From positions 496,001 through 560,000 of the forward strand of contig CAJXJW010000001.1 of NCBI GenBank assembly GCA_913055625.1: a DNA stretch of 64,000 nt, given 5' to 3'. The first letter of the stretch is position 1; the number at the start of each line of letters is the position of its first letter. The position numbers were made by a program, and so were the translations under genes. The DNA comes from an uncultured Pseudomonadota bacterium. Its GTDB lineage: Bacteria > Pseudomonadota > Gammaproteobacteria > Steroidobacterales > Woeseiaceae. The notes under the pieces are model-generated. The model saw only the letters and a program-made list of their open reading frames with translations, was not told the DNA's origin and searched no databases. Positions 9,446-19,268 of this stretch are shown here, piece after piece.

Positions 9446-10204
9446 TCAGGCGCTGCCGGCGATGATGCCGGAGTCGCGAAGCTCCTGTAGCAATTGGCTG
9501 CCGTGCCGGACGAAGGCACCAACGTCGGGGTAGCCGGTGTCCGTGGCGAGCTGGCGCAGCAGTTGCTCGCCGGAGCGACGTTCCGGGTTGTCGAGAAGCC
9601 GCTCGAGAAGCTGTGCCGTCATCGCGTTGACCTCGACGAAGCGCACCTTGTCATCCGGATCCCGGTAAATCGCGATGAATACCGGCTCTTCGGGCGGCGT
9701 ATCGGGCACGAAGTCGGGTGAAATGCGGTGTACCGGCCAGCGGTAGGCGTGGACGCGGCAGGCGGCGGCCGGCACCGGCACGCCCGCGAGCGGGTCACCG
9801 TCGACGGACCCGGCATTGCCTCGCACCTCGGCGATGGATACCTCGAGCTCGGCGTACTCGTAGTGCGCGAGTTCGGCGAGGAACGGCAGGTCGTCCGGCC
9901 GCAGGCCGGTGCCGTCGGCGAGAAACGTGACAAACTCGCGGGGCAGCTCGAGAAAGTACGGCGTCCGTGCACGGTGGTGGCGCATGAACTCGCGGATCAG
10001 GCGGCGCCAGCCGTCGTCGCCGACCAGGCGGACGAGCACGGGGAACGAGCGCGCCAGCAGGCTGCGCAGGTTGTTGAAGAACAGTTCCCGGTAGACCGCC
10101 ATGCGGCGGTCCTCGATGCCCGACGGTGCCTCGGCGTTCGCCGGGTCGCGGATGTGCGCGGCGAATGCATACTGGCGCTGCTGGAACGAGGGGCGCTCAG
10201 CCAT
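9446..10204 (-). CDS. DUF2063 (BufC/HvfC-type) MNIO partner protein
   Basis: Partner protein of DUF692 oxidases, thought to recognise or deliver the precursor peptide. The 252-residue product has the DUF2063 N-terminal pattern ([15 protein letters not shown], then [20 protein letters not shown] and [19 protein letters not shown]). The C-terminal half ([34 protein letters not shown]) matches the second domain of the family. The start at 10204 overlaps the end of the DUF692 gene by eight bases, a sign of translational coupling. The family function is established for other systems; here it is inferred from neighbourhood. Confidence 0.88.
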   Translation of the reverse strand: MAERPSFQQRQYAFAAHIRDPANAEAPSGIEDRRMAVYRELFFNNLRSLLARSFPVLVRLVGDDGWRRLIREFMRHHRARTPYFLELPREFVTFLADGTGLRPDDLPFLAELAHYEYAELEVSIAEVRGNAGSVDGDPLAGVPVPAAACRVHAYRWPVHRISPDFVPDTPPEEPVFIAIYRDPDDKVRFVEVNAMTAQLLERLLDNPERRSGEQLLRQLATDTGYPDVGAFVRHGSQLLQELRDSGIIAGSA

Positions 10205-11051
10205 GTTGCGCGCGGGACATCGCTGCCCGTTCCTGGTAGCGGCGAATCTTGCGGACTTCGTCGAGCAGCTCGTGCATCGGCGGGAAATTGAAATCGCGTT
10301 CGAGTAGCGTCGGCACCGGCCCGAAGCGCTCGTATGCCGTCGCCAGCAATTGCCATGCATCGTCGTCCACGGCGGACCCGTGCGTGTCGATGCGCAGGTC
10401 CGGCGCCTCGACGTGATGCCCGGCGATGTGGAAGTAGCGGAGGCGATCGGCGGGCATATGCGCCAGGAAGTCGACGGGATCGTAACCGTGATTGATGCCG
10501 TTCACGACGATGTTGTTGATGTCGAGCATCAGGTCGCAGTCGGCTTCGGCGAGCACGGCCAGCAGGAACTCGCGTTCGGACATCGTGGCGTCCGTCGGCG
10601 CGTAGTAGGACACGTTCTCCAGCGCGATGCGCTGCTCGAGGATGTCCTGGACCCGGCGCACACGGGCAGCGACCCACGATACGGCTTCGGGCGTGAAAGG
10701 GATCGGCATCAGGTCGTAGAGGTGCCCGTCGTCACTGCAGCAGCTCAGATGCTCGGAGTAAAGCCGAATACCGTGCGTTTTCATGAAGTCACGAATATCG
10801 CGCACCAGCTGCTCGTCGAGCGGTGACGGGGAACCGATCGACAAGGACAATCCGTGGATCACGAACGGGTAGCGCTCGGTGAAAAAGCGAAGCTGCTTGC
10901 CCTGTCTTCCCCCCACGTGTATCCAGTTCTCGGGCGCGACTTCCATGAAGTCGACGTCCTCGGGCGGGGCGGCCATCAGCTTTTCGGCAAACGGTCGCCG
11001 CAGGCCGAGGCCGGCGCCGGAAACGGGATATTGTGGGGTTTCGGTCGTCAT
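10197..11051 (-). CDS. DUF692 multinuclear iron oxidase (MNIO) family enzyme
   Basis: Belongs to the DUF692 TIM-barrel family, now called MNIO, whose studied members oxidatively modify cysteine or other residues of ribosomal peptides. All recognisable metal-site motifs are intact in the 284 residues: His66 ([10 protein letters not shown]), Glu100 (YSEHLS), Glu145-Asn146 (LENVSYY), Asp177/Asn179 (LDINNIV), His208 and His212 (FHIAGHH), Asp222/His224 (DTHGSAVDD) and Glu251/Asp253 (LERDFNFP). It should therefore be active. A precursor-peptide gene normally sits directly upstream, but only 51 bases separate it from DUF1841 here. The DUF2063 and DoxX partners follow. Confidence 0.93.
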   Translation of the reverse strand: MTTETPQYPVSGAGLGLRRPFAEKLMAAPPEDVDFMEVAPENWIHVGGRQGKQLRFFTERYPFVIHGLSLSIGSPSPLDEQLVRDIRDFMKTHGIRLYSEHLSCCSDDGHLYDLMPIPFTPEAVSWVAARVRRVQDILEQRIALENVSYYAPTDATMSEREFLLAVLAEADCDLMLDINNIVVNGINHGYDPVDFLAHMPADRLRYFHIAGHHVEAPDLRIDTHGSAVDDDAWQLLATAYERFGPVPTLLERDFNFPPMHELLDEVRKIRRYQERAAMSRAQHG

Positions 11052-11102
11052 GTGGCTGCGTGAAACAGGTTACCGCATCAGACCTCGCCCGGCAGGGGAT
11101 TA

Positions 11103-11537
11103 TTACAGTTGTTTCGACGCCAGGCGTTCGAGGCGTTCACGGTAGGCGGCTTCGTCCGGCGGCCGATTGTTTGCCTGCGATTCCCACAGCGTTTCTGCCA
11201 GGCACTCGATCATGCGGTGCTCGGCGGTGTGCACGTCGCCGATCCGCGCGACGATCGTTGCGTGCAGTGCGCGGATACCGGACGGCCGGTCCGTCGCCAC
11301 CTGCTCGCCGAGACCGAGGTGCAGCCCCATGTGGAGGAACGGATTCGTCTCCCCCTGTTCCGGCGTGTAGTCCCGGTCGTCGTCGGCGGCCTCGACGGCT
11401 GCGTGATACTCCGGGTGCTTCGCAATCACGTCGGCAATCTGTTGCTCGAGCGGGCTGAGCGCCACGCCGTCACGGTGTTTCGACCAGGCATCCCGGTACA
11501 TCCGGCGCAGCGCCTTGCGATCCGATGAGAAGATCAT
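11103..11537 (-). CDS. DUF1841 family protein
   Basis: A 144-residue soluble protein recognised by its N-terminus MIFSSDRKALRRMYRDAW and the NPFLHMGLHLGLGEQVATDRP segment, both characteristic of DUF1841. The family has no established function. Several His residues (HMGLHLGLGEQ, HATIVARIGDVHTAEHRM) are conspicuous. The start overlaps the end of nth by four bases (11534-11537), so the two should be co-translated. It lies between nth and the DUF692 gene, joining the rnf-nth operon to the MNIO operon. Confidence 0.85.
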   Translation of the reverse strand: MIFSSDRKALRRMYRDAWSKHRDGVALSPLEQQIADVIAKHPEYHAAVEAADDDRDYTPEQGETNPFLHMGLHLGLGEQVATDRPSGIRALHATIVARIGDVHTAEHRMIECLAETLWESQANNRPPDEAAYRERLERLASKQL

Positions 11538-12169
11538 GTGATTTCCTTCCTGCGGTATTCGCACCACTCGATGATCGGGCACTCACCGCACAGCGGCTTG
11601 CGCGCCTTGCACACGTAACGGCCGTGCAGGATCAGCCAGTGGTGAGCATCCTTGCGAAACTCCTCGGGCGTCAGCCGCGTCAGCTTCTTCTCGACCTCGA
11701 GCACTGTCTTGCCGGGTGCGAGGCCGGTGCGGTTCGCGACGCGGAAGATGTGCGTGTCCACCGCGATCGTCGGTTCACCGAATGCCGTGTTGAGGACCAC
11801 GTTGGCCGTCTTCCGCCCGACGCCCGGCAGGCGCTCGAGTGCTTCGCGGTCGCGCGGCACGTCGCCGCCGTGTTCCCCGAGCAGGATGCGGCAGGTCTCG
11901 ATGATGTTCTTCGCCTTGTTGTTGTACAGCCCGATGTGCCGGATATACGGCGTCAGGCCTTCCACGCCCAGGTCGAGCAAAGCGGCCGGCGTGTTTGCGA
12001 CCGCGTACAGCTTGTCCGTGGCGAGATTGACACTGACGTCGGTGGCCTGCGCGGAGAGGATCACGGCGATCAGCAGCTCGAACGGGGAGTCGTAGTGCAA
12101 CTCCGTGTCGGGCGACGGGTCGAGTTCGCGGAGGCGCTCGAAGATTGCCGTGCGTTTTGCCCGGTTCAT
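11534..12169 (-). CDS. nth: Endonuclease III
   Basis: DNA glycosylase/AP lyase that removes oxidised pyrimidines. Length 211 residues, equal to E. coli Nth. The helix-hairpin-helix and catalytic Lys are in LPGVGRKTANVVL, the catalytic Asp in VDTHIFRVANRTG, and the 4Fe-4S cluster is bound by C-x6-C-x2-C-x5-C in CKARKPLCGECPIIEWC at the C-terminus. ATG 12169 starts just before the rnfE stop region, with a 7-base gap. The rnf-nth linkage is standard in gammaproteobacteria. Confidence 0.97.
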   Translation of the reverse strand: MNRAKRTAIFERLRELDPSPDTELHYDSPFELLIAVILSAQATDVSVNLATDKLYAVANTPAALLDLGVEGLTPYIRHIGLYNNKAKNIIETCRILLGEHGGDVPRDREALERLPGVGRKTANVVLNTAFGEPTIAVDTHIFRVANRTGLAPGKTVLEVEKKLTRLTPEEFRKDAHHWLILHGRYVCKARKPLCGECPIIEWCEYRRKEIT

Positions 12170-12176
12170 GCGGCGC

Positions 12177-12857
12177 TCAGCGCACCCTGCGAGCGCTCGC
12201 GCGGCCGGGCATGGCATCGCGAAGGCGCTGTTGCCGTCGCCGATCGAGCACGTTCTTGCCGGCCACCGCGAGCGCCAGCGCGAAGAATGCACCGGGCGGC
12301 AGTATCGCCAGCAGCCAACCGCCGTCGGCCAGCACGATTCCCCGCAGCGGCTCGCCGCCGGTCAGCAGGTCGAGCCGGCCGAACAGGGTCGCGCTGCCGA
12401 CGAGTTCCCGGAACACTCCAATGGCGACGAGCAGCGCCGTGAAGCCGAGTCCCATGCCGATGCCGTCCGCGATGCTCTTGCGGATTCCGTGGCGAGACGC
12501 ATAGACCTCGGCACGCGCGACGATCGCACAGTTGGTGACGATCAGGGGTATGAAGATGCCGAGCGATCGATCCAGGCCCGGAAACCAGGCCTTGAGCAGC
12601 AGCTCCACGCAGGTGACCAGGCTCGCGATGATCAGGACGTAGGTCGGGATGCGGACGTCGCGGTAGATGAAGCGGCGGGTTGCCGACACCAGCGCGTTGG
12701 AGGCCGTCATCACGCCCAGCGTCGCGATTCCGAGCCCGAACCCGTTGACGGCAGACGTGGTGACCGCGAGCAGCGGGCACAGGCCCAGCAGCTGCACGAG
12801 GCCCGGATTGTCGCGCCAGAGGCCGACCTTGAGTTGTTCGAGCCAGCCAGGGGTCAC
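12177..12857 (-). CDS. rnfE: Rnf/Rsx electron transport complex subunit E
   Basis: Integral membrane subunit of the Rnf ion-translocating ferredoxin:NAD oxidoreductase (called Rsx in E. coli, where it keeps SoxR reduced). Of the NqrD/RnfE family, 226 residues, about six helices. The hallmark loops are NPGLVQLLGLCPLLAVT and IFIPLIVTNCAIVARAE, with one Cys each; such Cys residues coordinate an Fe-S centre between RnfA and RnfE. GTG 12857 overlaps the end of rnfG by four bases (GTGA). Confidence 0.94.
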   Translation of the reverse strand: MTPGWLEQLKVGLWRDNPGLVQLLGLCPLLAVTTSAVNGFGLGIATLGVMTASNALVSATRRFIYRDVRIPTYVLIIASLVTCVELLLKAWFPGLDRSLGIFIPLIVTNCAIVARAEVYASRHGIRKSIADGIGMGLGFTALLVAIGVFRELVGSATLFGRLDLLTGGEPLRGIVLADGGWLLAILPPGAFFALALAVAGKNVLDRRRQQRLRDAMPGRASARRVR

Positions 12858-13483
12858 GATGCGTCCTCGGTCGCCGGGGCGGAAAACAGGTCGTCCCGGT
12901 GGGCGTCGAAGTATACCAGCGTCTTCCGCACGGCCCCGACGACGGCACGGGGCGTCACCGAGGCGCCGGACAACTGGTCGAACGCACCGCCATCGGCGCG
13001 GATCGCCCAGCTTTCGAGTGGCGGATTGCCGAGCGCATGCCCGGGGAACTGGTTCACCCAATCGCTCTTGGCCTGGTCGATCCGGTCACCGAGGCCCGGC
13101 GTCTCGCGGTGCCGGAGGATGCGGAGGCCGGTGACGCGGCCGTCGACCGTGATGCCGAGCAGCAAGCGGATGGGACCGGCATAGCCGTCCCGCGCGGTGA
13201 CGGTGAACAGCAAAGCGCGCGGCCGGCCGTCGTCGAAAACGCGGTAGACGATGGCGGCCTCGGAGCCGGGCAGGTCATGGGGTGGCGGAATGTCGAGGCG
13301 GGACAACGTGATCGTGCCCTCGAAGTTCATGGCGCCGAGCGCCGGTGCCAGGCTCTGCTCGAGCCAAGCCTGCTCGTTCGCGGCGATACGGTCGCGGGTC
13401 AGCAACCAGGTGGCGGCGACGAGCGCGGTGCAGACGGCCGCGATGATGCCGAGCGAGAGCGTGTTGCGGATGATCGTCGTCAT
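12854..13483 (-). CDS. rnfG: Rnf complex subunit G (covalent FMN protein)
   Basis: RnfG/NqrC-type subunit, 209 residues: an N-terminal membrane helix (TLSLGIIAAVCTALVAATWL) and a periplasmic FMN-binding domain. GYAGPIRLLLGI and GDRIDQAKSDWVNQF fit the family. The flavinylation motif is FDQLSGASVTPRAV near residues 168-181; Thr177 is the expected FMN-phosphoester residue in the S-G-A-[ST]-x-T pattern. No ApbE flavin transferase gene is in the window. The start overlaps the stop of rnfD. Confidence 0.94.
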   Translation of the reverse strand: MTTIIRNTLSLGIIAAVCTALVAATWLLTRDRIAANEQAWLEQSLAPALGAMNFEGTITLSRLDIPPPHDLPGSEAAIVYRVFDDGRPRALLFTVTARDGYAGPIRLLLGITVDGRVTGLRILRHRETPGLGDRIDQAKSDWVNQFPGHALGNPPLESWAIRADGGAFDQLSGASVTPRAVVGAVRKTLVYFDAHRDDLFSAPATEDAS

Positions 13484-14544
13484 CGGCCGCCGGGCTGTTC
13501 GCGCCCGTCCTCGTAGTGGCCGACGATGTGCGGCTTCGTCAGCGCGTCGATCGCCGGCACGGCGAGGTTCATCAACAGCACCGCGAACGCCACGCCATCG
13601 GCGTAGGCTCCCCATGTGCGGATCGCATAAATGAGGAAGCCGATGCCGAGGCCGTAGAGGAACCGGCCGCGCGAACTGGTCGCGGCGGAAACCGGGTCCG
13701 TGGCGATGAAGAAAGCGCACAGGATTGCGGAGCCGGCAAACAGGTGGAAGCCGGGGCTCGGGTTCGAACCCGGGTCGACGAGGTACAGGATGCCGGCGGG
13801 GACGAGGAGGCCGAGACCGACGCCGACCGGGATCTGCCAGCGTATGATCCGCCGGATCAGCAGCCAGAAGCCGCCGATGGCCAGGTAGTTGCCGATCCAT
13901 TCCCAGCCGCGCCCACCGAAATCGCCCATGATCGGCAACGTGCGGATTTCGACGACGGTCAGGCCTTTGTTCAATCCGGCTTTCATGGCATCGAGCGGCG
14001 TCGCGCGGCTGACGGCGTCGAACGTCAGCATGTCCGGCAGCCGCCCCGTGAGTGTGTAGCGCAGCGTCTCGAACAGCGTCATGTGCTGGTAGTCGAGGTC
14101 GCCGATGTGCGGCGCGACCCAGAGGTTCAGGTGCATCGGAAACGCGATCAGCAGCACGACGTAGCCGGCCATGGCCGGGTTGAAGATGTTGAAGCCGAGA
14201 CCGCCATAGAGATGCTTCGCGACGACAACCGCGAACAGGGCGCCGGTGGCGGTGACCCACCACGGCGTCAGCGACGGCAGCGCGAACGCGAGCAGGGCGG
14301 CGGTGACGAGTGCGCTGAGGTCGGAGAGCCCGTCCATCGGGTGCCGGCCGCGTGCCCGCATCATCAGGGCTTCGCCGCCGACACAGAAGAGCCCGGCCAC
14401 GAGCAGGTTGAAGACCAGGCCCGGGCCAAAATACCAGACGTGCGCCAGGGCCGCCGGCACCAGTGCGAACAGGACCTGCCGCATGACCGCGGGCACGCTG
14501 TCGACCGGCGCGAGGAACGGCGCTTCACGACGCTCGAAGTCCAC
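13480..14544 (-). CDS. rnfD: Rnf complex subunit D
   Basis: NqrB/RnfD-family membrane subunit, 354 residues with about ten hydrophobic helices (for example VVVAKHLYGGLGFNIFNPAM and FLYGLGIGFLIYAIRTWG). The likely covalent FMN site is FDAVSRATPLDAM around residue 190, where S-R-A-T stands in place of the S-G-A-T usually quoted for Rnf/Nqr flavin sites. GTG 14544 is chosen; it begins two bases after the rnfC stop, and the first residues (VDFERREAPFLAP) fit the family N-terminus. Confidence 0.92.
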   Translation of the reverse strand: MDFERREAPFLAPVDSVPAVMRQVLFALVPAALAHVWYFGPGLVFNLLVAGLFCVGGEALMMRARGRHPMDGLSDLSALVTAALLAFALPSLTPWWVTATGALFAVVVAKHLYGGLGFNIFNPAMAGYVVLLIAFPMHLNLWVAPHIGDLDYQHMTLFETLRYTLTGRLPDMLTFDAVSRATPLDAMKAGLNKGLTVVEIRTLPIMGDFGGRGWEWIGNYLAIGGFWLLIRRIIRWQIPVGVGLGLLVPAGILYLVDPGSNPSPGFHLFAGSAILCAFFIATDPVSAATSSRGRFLYGLGIGFLIYAIRTWGAYADGVAFAVLLMNLAVPAIDALTKPHIVGHYEDGREQPGGR

Positions 14545-14546
14545 GC

Positions 14547-16058
14547 TCAGTCCTTGCCCTTTCGCCGACGTTTCAGGATGTCGGCGATCGCGGCCGGTCC
14601 GGCGCGCTTCGCGCTTTCCTTCTGCGCGGCCAGCTCGCGCTCGCGTTCGGAGCGCTCGCGGTCGAGTCGCTCGTTGCGCGCCTCGAAGCGGCGGCGGGCG
14701 CGTTCGGCGCGCGCCTTTTCGTCGGCGAGTTCCTGGATCCGCGCCTTGGCCTTGCGAAAGTCCGCGGTCAGCGGGATATGGCTCGGGCAGACGAGGTCGC
14801 AGCACCCGCACTCGATGCAGTCGGTGAGCCCGTAGGCGCGCAGCTGTTGTTCGTTGTCTGCGCACGCGTACCAGAACAGCTGCTGCGGCAGGAGCTGCAC
14901 CGGGCACACGTCCGCGCAGTTTCCGCAGCGGATGCAGGGACGCTCCGGACCGTCGAGGGCGCGCTCTGACAGTACGAGTATGCAGTTCGTGGCCTTGACG
15001 ACCGGAACCCGGTCCGTGGTGACCGAGCGGCCGGTCATGGGGCCGCCGATCACGAGCTGGCGGGCCGCGTCCGTGTAGCCGCCGGCGAACGCCACCATGT
15101 CCGCCACGGTCGTGCCGACGCGGGCGCGGACGTTCATGGGTTCGGCCACGCCCGGACCGGTGATCGTCGTCACACGGGAGATCAACGGCTCCCCACCGAG
15201 TATCCAGTCGTGAATCGCGACCGCCGTGCCCACGTTCTGCACGAGGCATCCGACGTCGGACGGCAGGCCGCCGCTCGGCACTTCGCGGTTCGTGACGAGC
15301 TGTACGAGCTGGTCCTCGCCGCCGGACGGGTAGATCGTCGGGACCTGCTTGATGACGAAGCGCCCGTCGTCGATAGAGGAGAGCGCATCGCCAAGTGCCC
15401 GCAATGCCTCGGGTTTGTCGCTCTCGATCGCGATGTAGCAGGTGTCGAGGCCGAGCACGTGCAGCAAGACCTGCCCGCCGCGAACGACCTCGGCCGCACG
15501 TTCGCGCATCAGCATGTCGTCGCAGCTGATGTACGGCTCGCACTCGACACCGTTGAGGATCAGGAAGTCGAGGTCCGCGGTGCCGGCCTGGATGAGCTTC
15601 TGCGCGGTCGGAAACACGGCGCCGCCCAGGCCCACGATGCCGCCCTGCAGGATCCGGTGCGCGAGCACGTCGGGCGTCTGCTCCGTGAACGGCAACCTCG
15701 CCTCCGCCGCCTCGACCGCCCGGTCCTCGCCATCCGTCTCGATGACGATACAGGGCGCGCGGTCACCGAAGCGCCGGACGATCGGCCAGGCCTCGATCGC
15801 GGCGATCCTCCCGGACGACGAGGCGTGCACCGGCGCGCCGAGGGTACCTTCGCAGTCGGCGATCAGCTGTCCCTTGAGGACGCGCTCGCCGACGCCGATG
15901 ACCGGTTGCGCCGGCGCGCCGACGTGCTGCGCGAGCGGCAGGACGAGCTGCGGCGGTACCGGGACGTCGCGAATGCCCCGCGCGGTTGATTCGTGCTTGT
16001 TCGCATCGAGGCGCAACCCGCCGTGGAGCTTGCCGAGATCGAATGTCGGGGCGCTCAC
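14547..16058 (-). CDS. rnfC: Rnf complex subunit C (NADH and Fe-S subunit)
   Basis: Cytoplasmic subunit of the Rnf complex that binds FMN/NAD(H) and passes electrons through two 4Fe-4S clusters. 503 residues: N-terminal barrel-sandwich part ([15 protein letters not shown]), a central Complex-I-51-kDa-like domain ([31 protein letters not shown]), a SLBB region, then [12 protein letters not shown] and [12 protein letters not shown]. The C-terminus is a charged helical tail rich in Arg, Glu and Ala (residues about 435-503), shorter than the long E. coli RsxC extension. GTG 16058 overlaps the rnfB stop. Confidence 0.96.
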   Translation of the reverse strand: MSAPTFDLGKLHGGLRLDANKHESTARGIRDVPVPPQLVLPLAQHVGAPAQPVIGVGERVLKGQLIADCEGTLGAPVHASSSGRIAAIEAWPIVRRFGDRAPCIVIETDGEDRAVEAAEARLPFTEQTPDVLAHRILQGGIVGLGGAVFPTAQKLIQAGTADLDFLILNGVECEPYISCDDMLMRERAAEVVRGGQVLLHVLGLDTCYIAIESDKPEALRALGDALSSIDDGRFVIKQVPTIYPSGGEDQLVQLVTNREVPSGGLPSDVGCLVQNVGTAVAIHDWILGGEPLISRVTTITGPGVAEPMNVRARVGTTVADMVAFAGGYTDAARQLVIGGPMTGRSVTTDRVPVVKATNCILVLSERALDGPERPCIRCGNCADVCPVQLLPQQLFWYACADNEQQLRAYGLTDCIECGCCDLVCPSHIPLTADFRKAKARIQELADEKARAERARRRFEARNERLDRERSERERELAAQKESAKRAGPAAIADILKRRRKGKD

Positions 16059-16555
16059 GCGACCTGCCTCAGGCTAATGCAGTCGACCGGGCAGGGCGCG
16101 ATGCACAGCTCGCAGCCCGTGCATTCGTCGGCGAGGACGGTGTGCATCAACTGGTGAGCCCCGACGATGGCATCGACCGGGCAGGCCGTGCGGCAGTGCG
16201 TGCAGCCGATGCACAGGGCTTCATCGATGACGGCAACCACCCGGCCGGGCGCCGCGGCGGCGCTGGCCAGCGGCAAGGCTTCCCGGCCGAGCAGCTCGGC
16301 GAGGCGCCGAACCGTCGCGTCGCCACCCGGCGGGCACAGATTGATGTCGGCTTCATGCGCGACGATCGCCTGCGCGTACGGGCGGCAGCCCGGGTAGCCG
16401 CATTGCGCACACTGCGTCTGCGGCAGCAGTGCGTCTACCTGGCTCGTGAGGTCGTCGTCGCCCGGCGGCAGGCGGCGCGCCGCGACCGACAGGAGCCAGC
16501 CTGCGGTGAGTGCGATGGCCGCGATGATGGCGACCGCTGTCAGCAGCGCCGTCAC
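16055..16555 (-). CDS. rnfB: Rnf complex subunit B (ferredoxin subunit)
   Basis: Electron-entry subunit of Rnf, 166 residues: an N-terminal membrane helix ([20 protein letters not shown]), a 4Fe-4S domain with [17 protein letters not shown] and a further Cys in INLCPPGG, then two ferredoxin motifs [16 protein letters not shown] and [19 protein letters not shown] 16555 follows the rnfA stop by two bases. Shorter than E. coli RsxB (192) but with every cluster ligand present. Confidence 0.95.
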   Translation of the reverse strand: MTALLTAVAIIAAIALTAGWLLSVAARRLPPGDDDLTSQVDALLPQTQCAQCGYPGCRPYAQAIVAHEADINLCPPGGDATVRRLAELLGREALPLASAAAAPGRVVAVIDEALCIGCTHCRTACPVDAIVGAHQLMHTVLADECTGCELCIAPCPVDCISLRQVA

Positions 16556-16557
16556 GG

Positions 16558-17139
16558 TCAGGGCCGCGCCATGCCGGCGAAGCCCATGAACGCGAGCGAC
16601 ATCATGCCTGCCGTGACCAGCGCGATCGCGGTGCCGCGAAATGGCGCGGGCACGTCTGCGGCCTCGATGCGCTCGCGGATCGCCGCGAAAAGCACCAGCA
16701 CGAGCGCGAAGCCGGCGGCGGCCCCAAGTCCGAAGAACAGGGACTCGACGAAGCTGTCCGCTTCCTGCACGTTGATCAGCGCGACGCCGAGCACCGCGCA
16801 GTTCGTCGCGATGAGCGGAATGAAAATGCCGAGCACCTGGTCGAGCAGGGGGCTCAGCCGCCGCACCATGATCTCCGTGAACTGGACGCTGCCGGCGATG
16901 ACGAGGATGAACGCGATTGTGCGCAGGTACTCCAGTTCGAGCGGCACCAGCACGTAGACGTGCAGCAGGTAGGCTGTGGCCGAAGACAGCGTGAGCACGA
17001 ACGCGGTCGCGAGGGACATGCCCGCGGCGGCCTCGAGGCTCCGGGACACGCCCATGAACGGGCACAGGCCAAGGAATCGGGTCAGGACGAAATTGTTGAC
17101 CAGTATCGTCCCGACCAGGATGACAATGATGTCGCTCAT
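16558..17139 (-). CDS. rnfA: Rnf complex subunit A
   Basis: NqrE/RnfA-family membrane subunit, 193 residues and six helices, topologically inverse to Rnf[18 protein letters not shown] and [17 protein letters not shown] hold the two conserved Cys-bearing re-entrant segments. ATG 17139 is the first gene of rnfABCDGE-nth on the minus strand. It starts 44 bases after the end of metG, so it may be read from metG as well as from a promoter of its own. Confidence 0.96.
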   Translation of the reverse strand: MSDIIVILVGTILVNNFVLTRFLGLCPFMGVSRSLEAAAGMSLATAFVLTLSSATAYLLHVYVLVPLELEYLRTIAFILVIAGSVQFTEIMVRRLSPLLDQVLGIFIPLIATNCAVLGVALINVQEADSFVESLFFGLGAAAGFALVLVLFAAIRERIEAADVPAPFRGTAIALVTAGMMSLAFMGFAGMARP

Positions 17140-17183
17140 CCGGGCCCCTGCCTGCCCTCGCGGCTGCCGAACACGGGGCTAGT

Positions 17184-19187
17184 TTACTTGACGCGCATCC
17201 CTGCTTCAGCGCCTTCGTCCGGCGACAGGAGGAAGATATCGGTGCCGCCCGGGCCGGCGGCGAGGACCATGCCTTCCGACACGCCGAAGCGCATCTTGCG
17301 CGGCGCGAGGTTTGCCACGACGATGACGTGCCGGCCCTCCAGCGACTCCGCCGCGTATGCCGCCTTGATGCCGGCAAACACGGTCCGCGACGATCCGCCG
17401 ACGTCGAGCGTCAGCTTCAGCAGTTTGTCAGCACCGTCTACGGCCTCGGCCTTGTCGATCCGCGCGATACGCAGGTCGACTTTCATGAAGTCGTCGATGC
17501 TGATGGTGTCCTTTTCTTCGGCCACGTCGTCGCCTCCGGCGGGTTTCGATTGTTCGATCATGCGTTGGACGCGCTCCGGCTCCACGCGCTGGAGCAGCGG
17601 CTCGAACGGGTTGATGGCCCGAGCCAGTACCGGCGACGCCGCATCGTCCCAGCGCCACTCCGCCTCGCCCAGGAACGCGCGTGCCTTGTCGGCCAGCATC
17701 GGCACGACCGGCTGCAGGTAGATCACCAGGCTGCGGAACAGGTTCAGGCCCTGCGTGCACACGGCCTGTACGTCGGCGGCCTGCTCCGGGTTGCGTGCCA
17801 TGACCCAGGGCTTGTGCTCGTCGATGTAGCGATTCGCCTCGTCCGCGAGCGCCATGACCCGGCGCATCGCCTTCGAGTACTCGCGCTTCTCGTAGTGCTC
17901 TGCGATGTCGTCCGCGGCATCGGCCGCTTGCGCAAACAGCGCGGGGTCCGGCAGCGCTTCCGCCAGGCGCCCGTCGAATTTCTTGTGAATGAAGCCCGCG
18001 CAGCGGCTCGCGATGTTGACCAGCTTGCCCACGAGGTCCGCATTCACGCGGGCGATGAAATCGTCGAGGTTCAGGTCGATGTCCTCGATCGTCGGGCCGA
18101 GCTTTGCCGCGTAGTAATAACGGAGGTAAGCCGGGTCGAGATTGTCCAGGTAGGTTTGTGCCGTGATGAACGTGCCGCGCGACTTCGACATTTTCTTGCC
18201 GTTGATCGTCAGGAATCCGTGCGCGAACACGCTGGTCGGCGTCCGGTGGCCGCTGCCCGCGAGCACCGCCGGCCAGAACAGCGTGTGGAAATACATGATG
18301 TCCTTGCCGATGAAGTGGTAGACCTCGGTGTCATGGCCCGGGCGCCAGTACTCGTCGAAGTCCAGATCGTCGCGCCGCTCGCACAGGTTCAGGAAGCTCG
18401 CGAGGTAGCCGACCGGGGCGTCCAGCCAGACATAGAAGTACTTGTCCTCGGTATCCGGGATGCGGAAACCGAAATAGGGTGCATCCCGCGAGATGTCCCA
18501 GTCCTGCAGCCCGGCGGCAAACCATTCCTCGAGCTTCGCCACGACGTTCCGGTCGAGGGAGGCGTCGCGCATCCACTGCCGCAGCCGGTCGCCGTACTCG
18601 CTGAGCCGGAAGAAGTAGTGCTCGGAGTCGCGCAGCACCGGCGCCGTCCCGGACAGGACCGACACCGGGTCGATCAGGTCGGCCGGCGTGTAGGTCGCGC
18701 CGCAGACTTCGCAGGAATCGCCATACTGGTCCTCGCTCTTGCAACGCGGGCAGGTGCCCCGCACGAAGCGGTCCGGCAGAAACATGCCTTCCTTCTCGTC
18801 GTAGGCCTGGCGGATCGTCTTCGTGTAGATGTCGCCGCTGTCGCGCAGCGCCACGTACATCGCGACCGTCAGGGCCTCGTTCTCCGGCGAGTGCGTCGTG
18901 TGGTAATTGTCGAAGTCGACACCGAAGGCCGCGAAGTCGCGCACGAACTCCGCGCTGACGCGCTCGGTCAGCGCCTCGGGCGACACGCCCAGCTCGCGCG
19001 CCTTCAGCATGATCGGTGTGCCGTGCGCGTCGCTCGCGCACACGTACGTGCACTGGTGGCCCCGGAGCCTCTGGAAGCGGACCCAGATGTCGGTTTGCAG
19101 GTACTCGACCAGGTGCCCCATGTGGATGGACCCGTTCGCGTACGGGAGGGCACTGGTGACGAGGATCTTGCGCGGTTTTTCGGGCAT
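17184..19187 (-). CDS. metG: Methionyl-tRNA synthetase
   Basis: Charges tRNA-Met. The 667-residue class I enzyme has the HIGH motif as [17 protein letters not shown], a zinc knuckle with four Cys ([18 protein letters not shown]), the anticodon-binding helical domain, and a C-terminal EMAP-like tRNA-binding domain ([19 protein letters not shown]) joined to the catalytic part, as in E. coli. ATG 19187 ([19 protein letters not shown]) is chosen. On the minus strand CATAAT at 19224-19219 could be a -10 box, but no good -35 is seen. Confidence 0.97.
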   Translation of the reverse strand: MPEKPRKILVTSALPYANGSIHMGHLVEYLQTDIWVRFQRLRGHQCTYVCASDAHGTPIMLKARELGVSPEALTERVSAEFVRDFAAFGVDFDNYHTTHSPENEALTVAMYVALRDSGDIYTKTIRQAYDEKEGMFLPDRFVRGTCPRCKSEDQYGDSCEVCGATYTPADLIDPVSVLSGTAPVLRDSEHYFFRLSEYGDRLRQWMRDASLDRNVVAKLEEWFAAGLQDWDISRDAPYFGFRIPDTEDKYFYVWLDAPVGYLASFLNLCERRDDLDFDEYWRPGHDTEVYHFIGKDIMYFHTLFWPAVLAGSGHRTPTSVFAHGFLTINGKKMSKSRGTFITAQTYLDNLDPAYLRYYYAAKLGPTIEDIDLNLDDFIARVNADLVGKLVNIASRCAGFIHKKFDGRLAEALPDPALFAQAADAADDIAEHYEKREYSKAMRRVMALADEANRYIDEHKPWVMARNPEQAADVQAVCTQGLNLFRSLVIYLQPVVPMLADKARAFLGEAEWRWDDAASPVLARAINPFEPLLQRVEPERVQRMIEQSKPAGGDDVAEEKDTISIDDFMKVDLRIARIDKAEAVDGADKLLKLTLDVGGSSRTVFAGIKAAYAAESLEGRHVIVVANLAPRKMRFGVSEGMVLAAGPGGTDIFLLSPDEGAEAGMRVK

Positions 19188-19268
19188 GCGGCGGGCAGGG
19201 CGGCGTCGGAAGCGCGGCATTATGCCACGCCAGCCGCAGGACCGTATGCCCCGGGACCCGCGGGAGGG

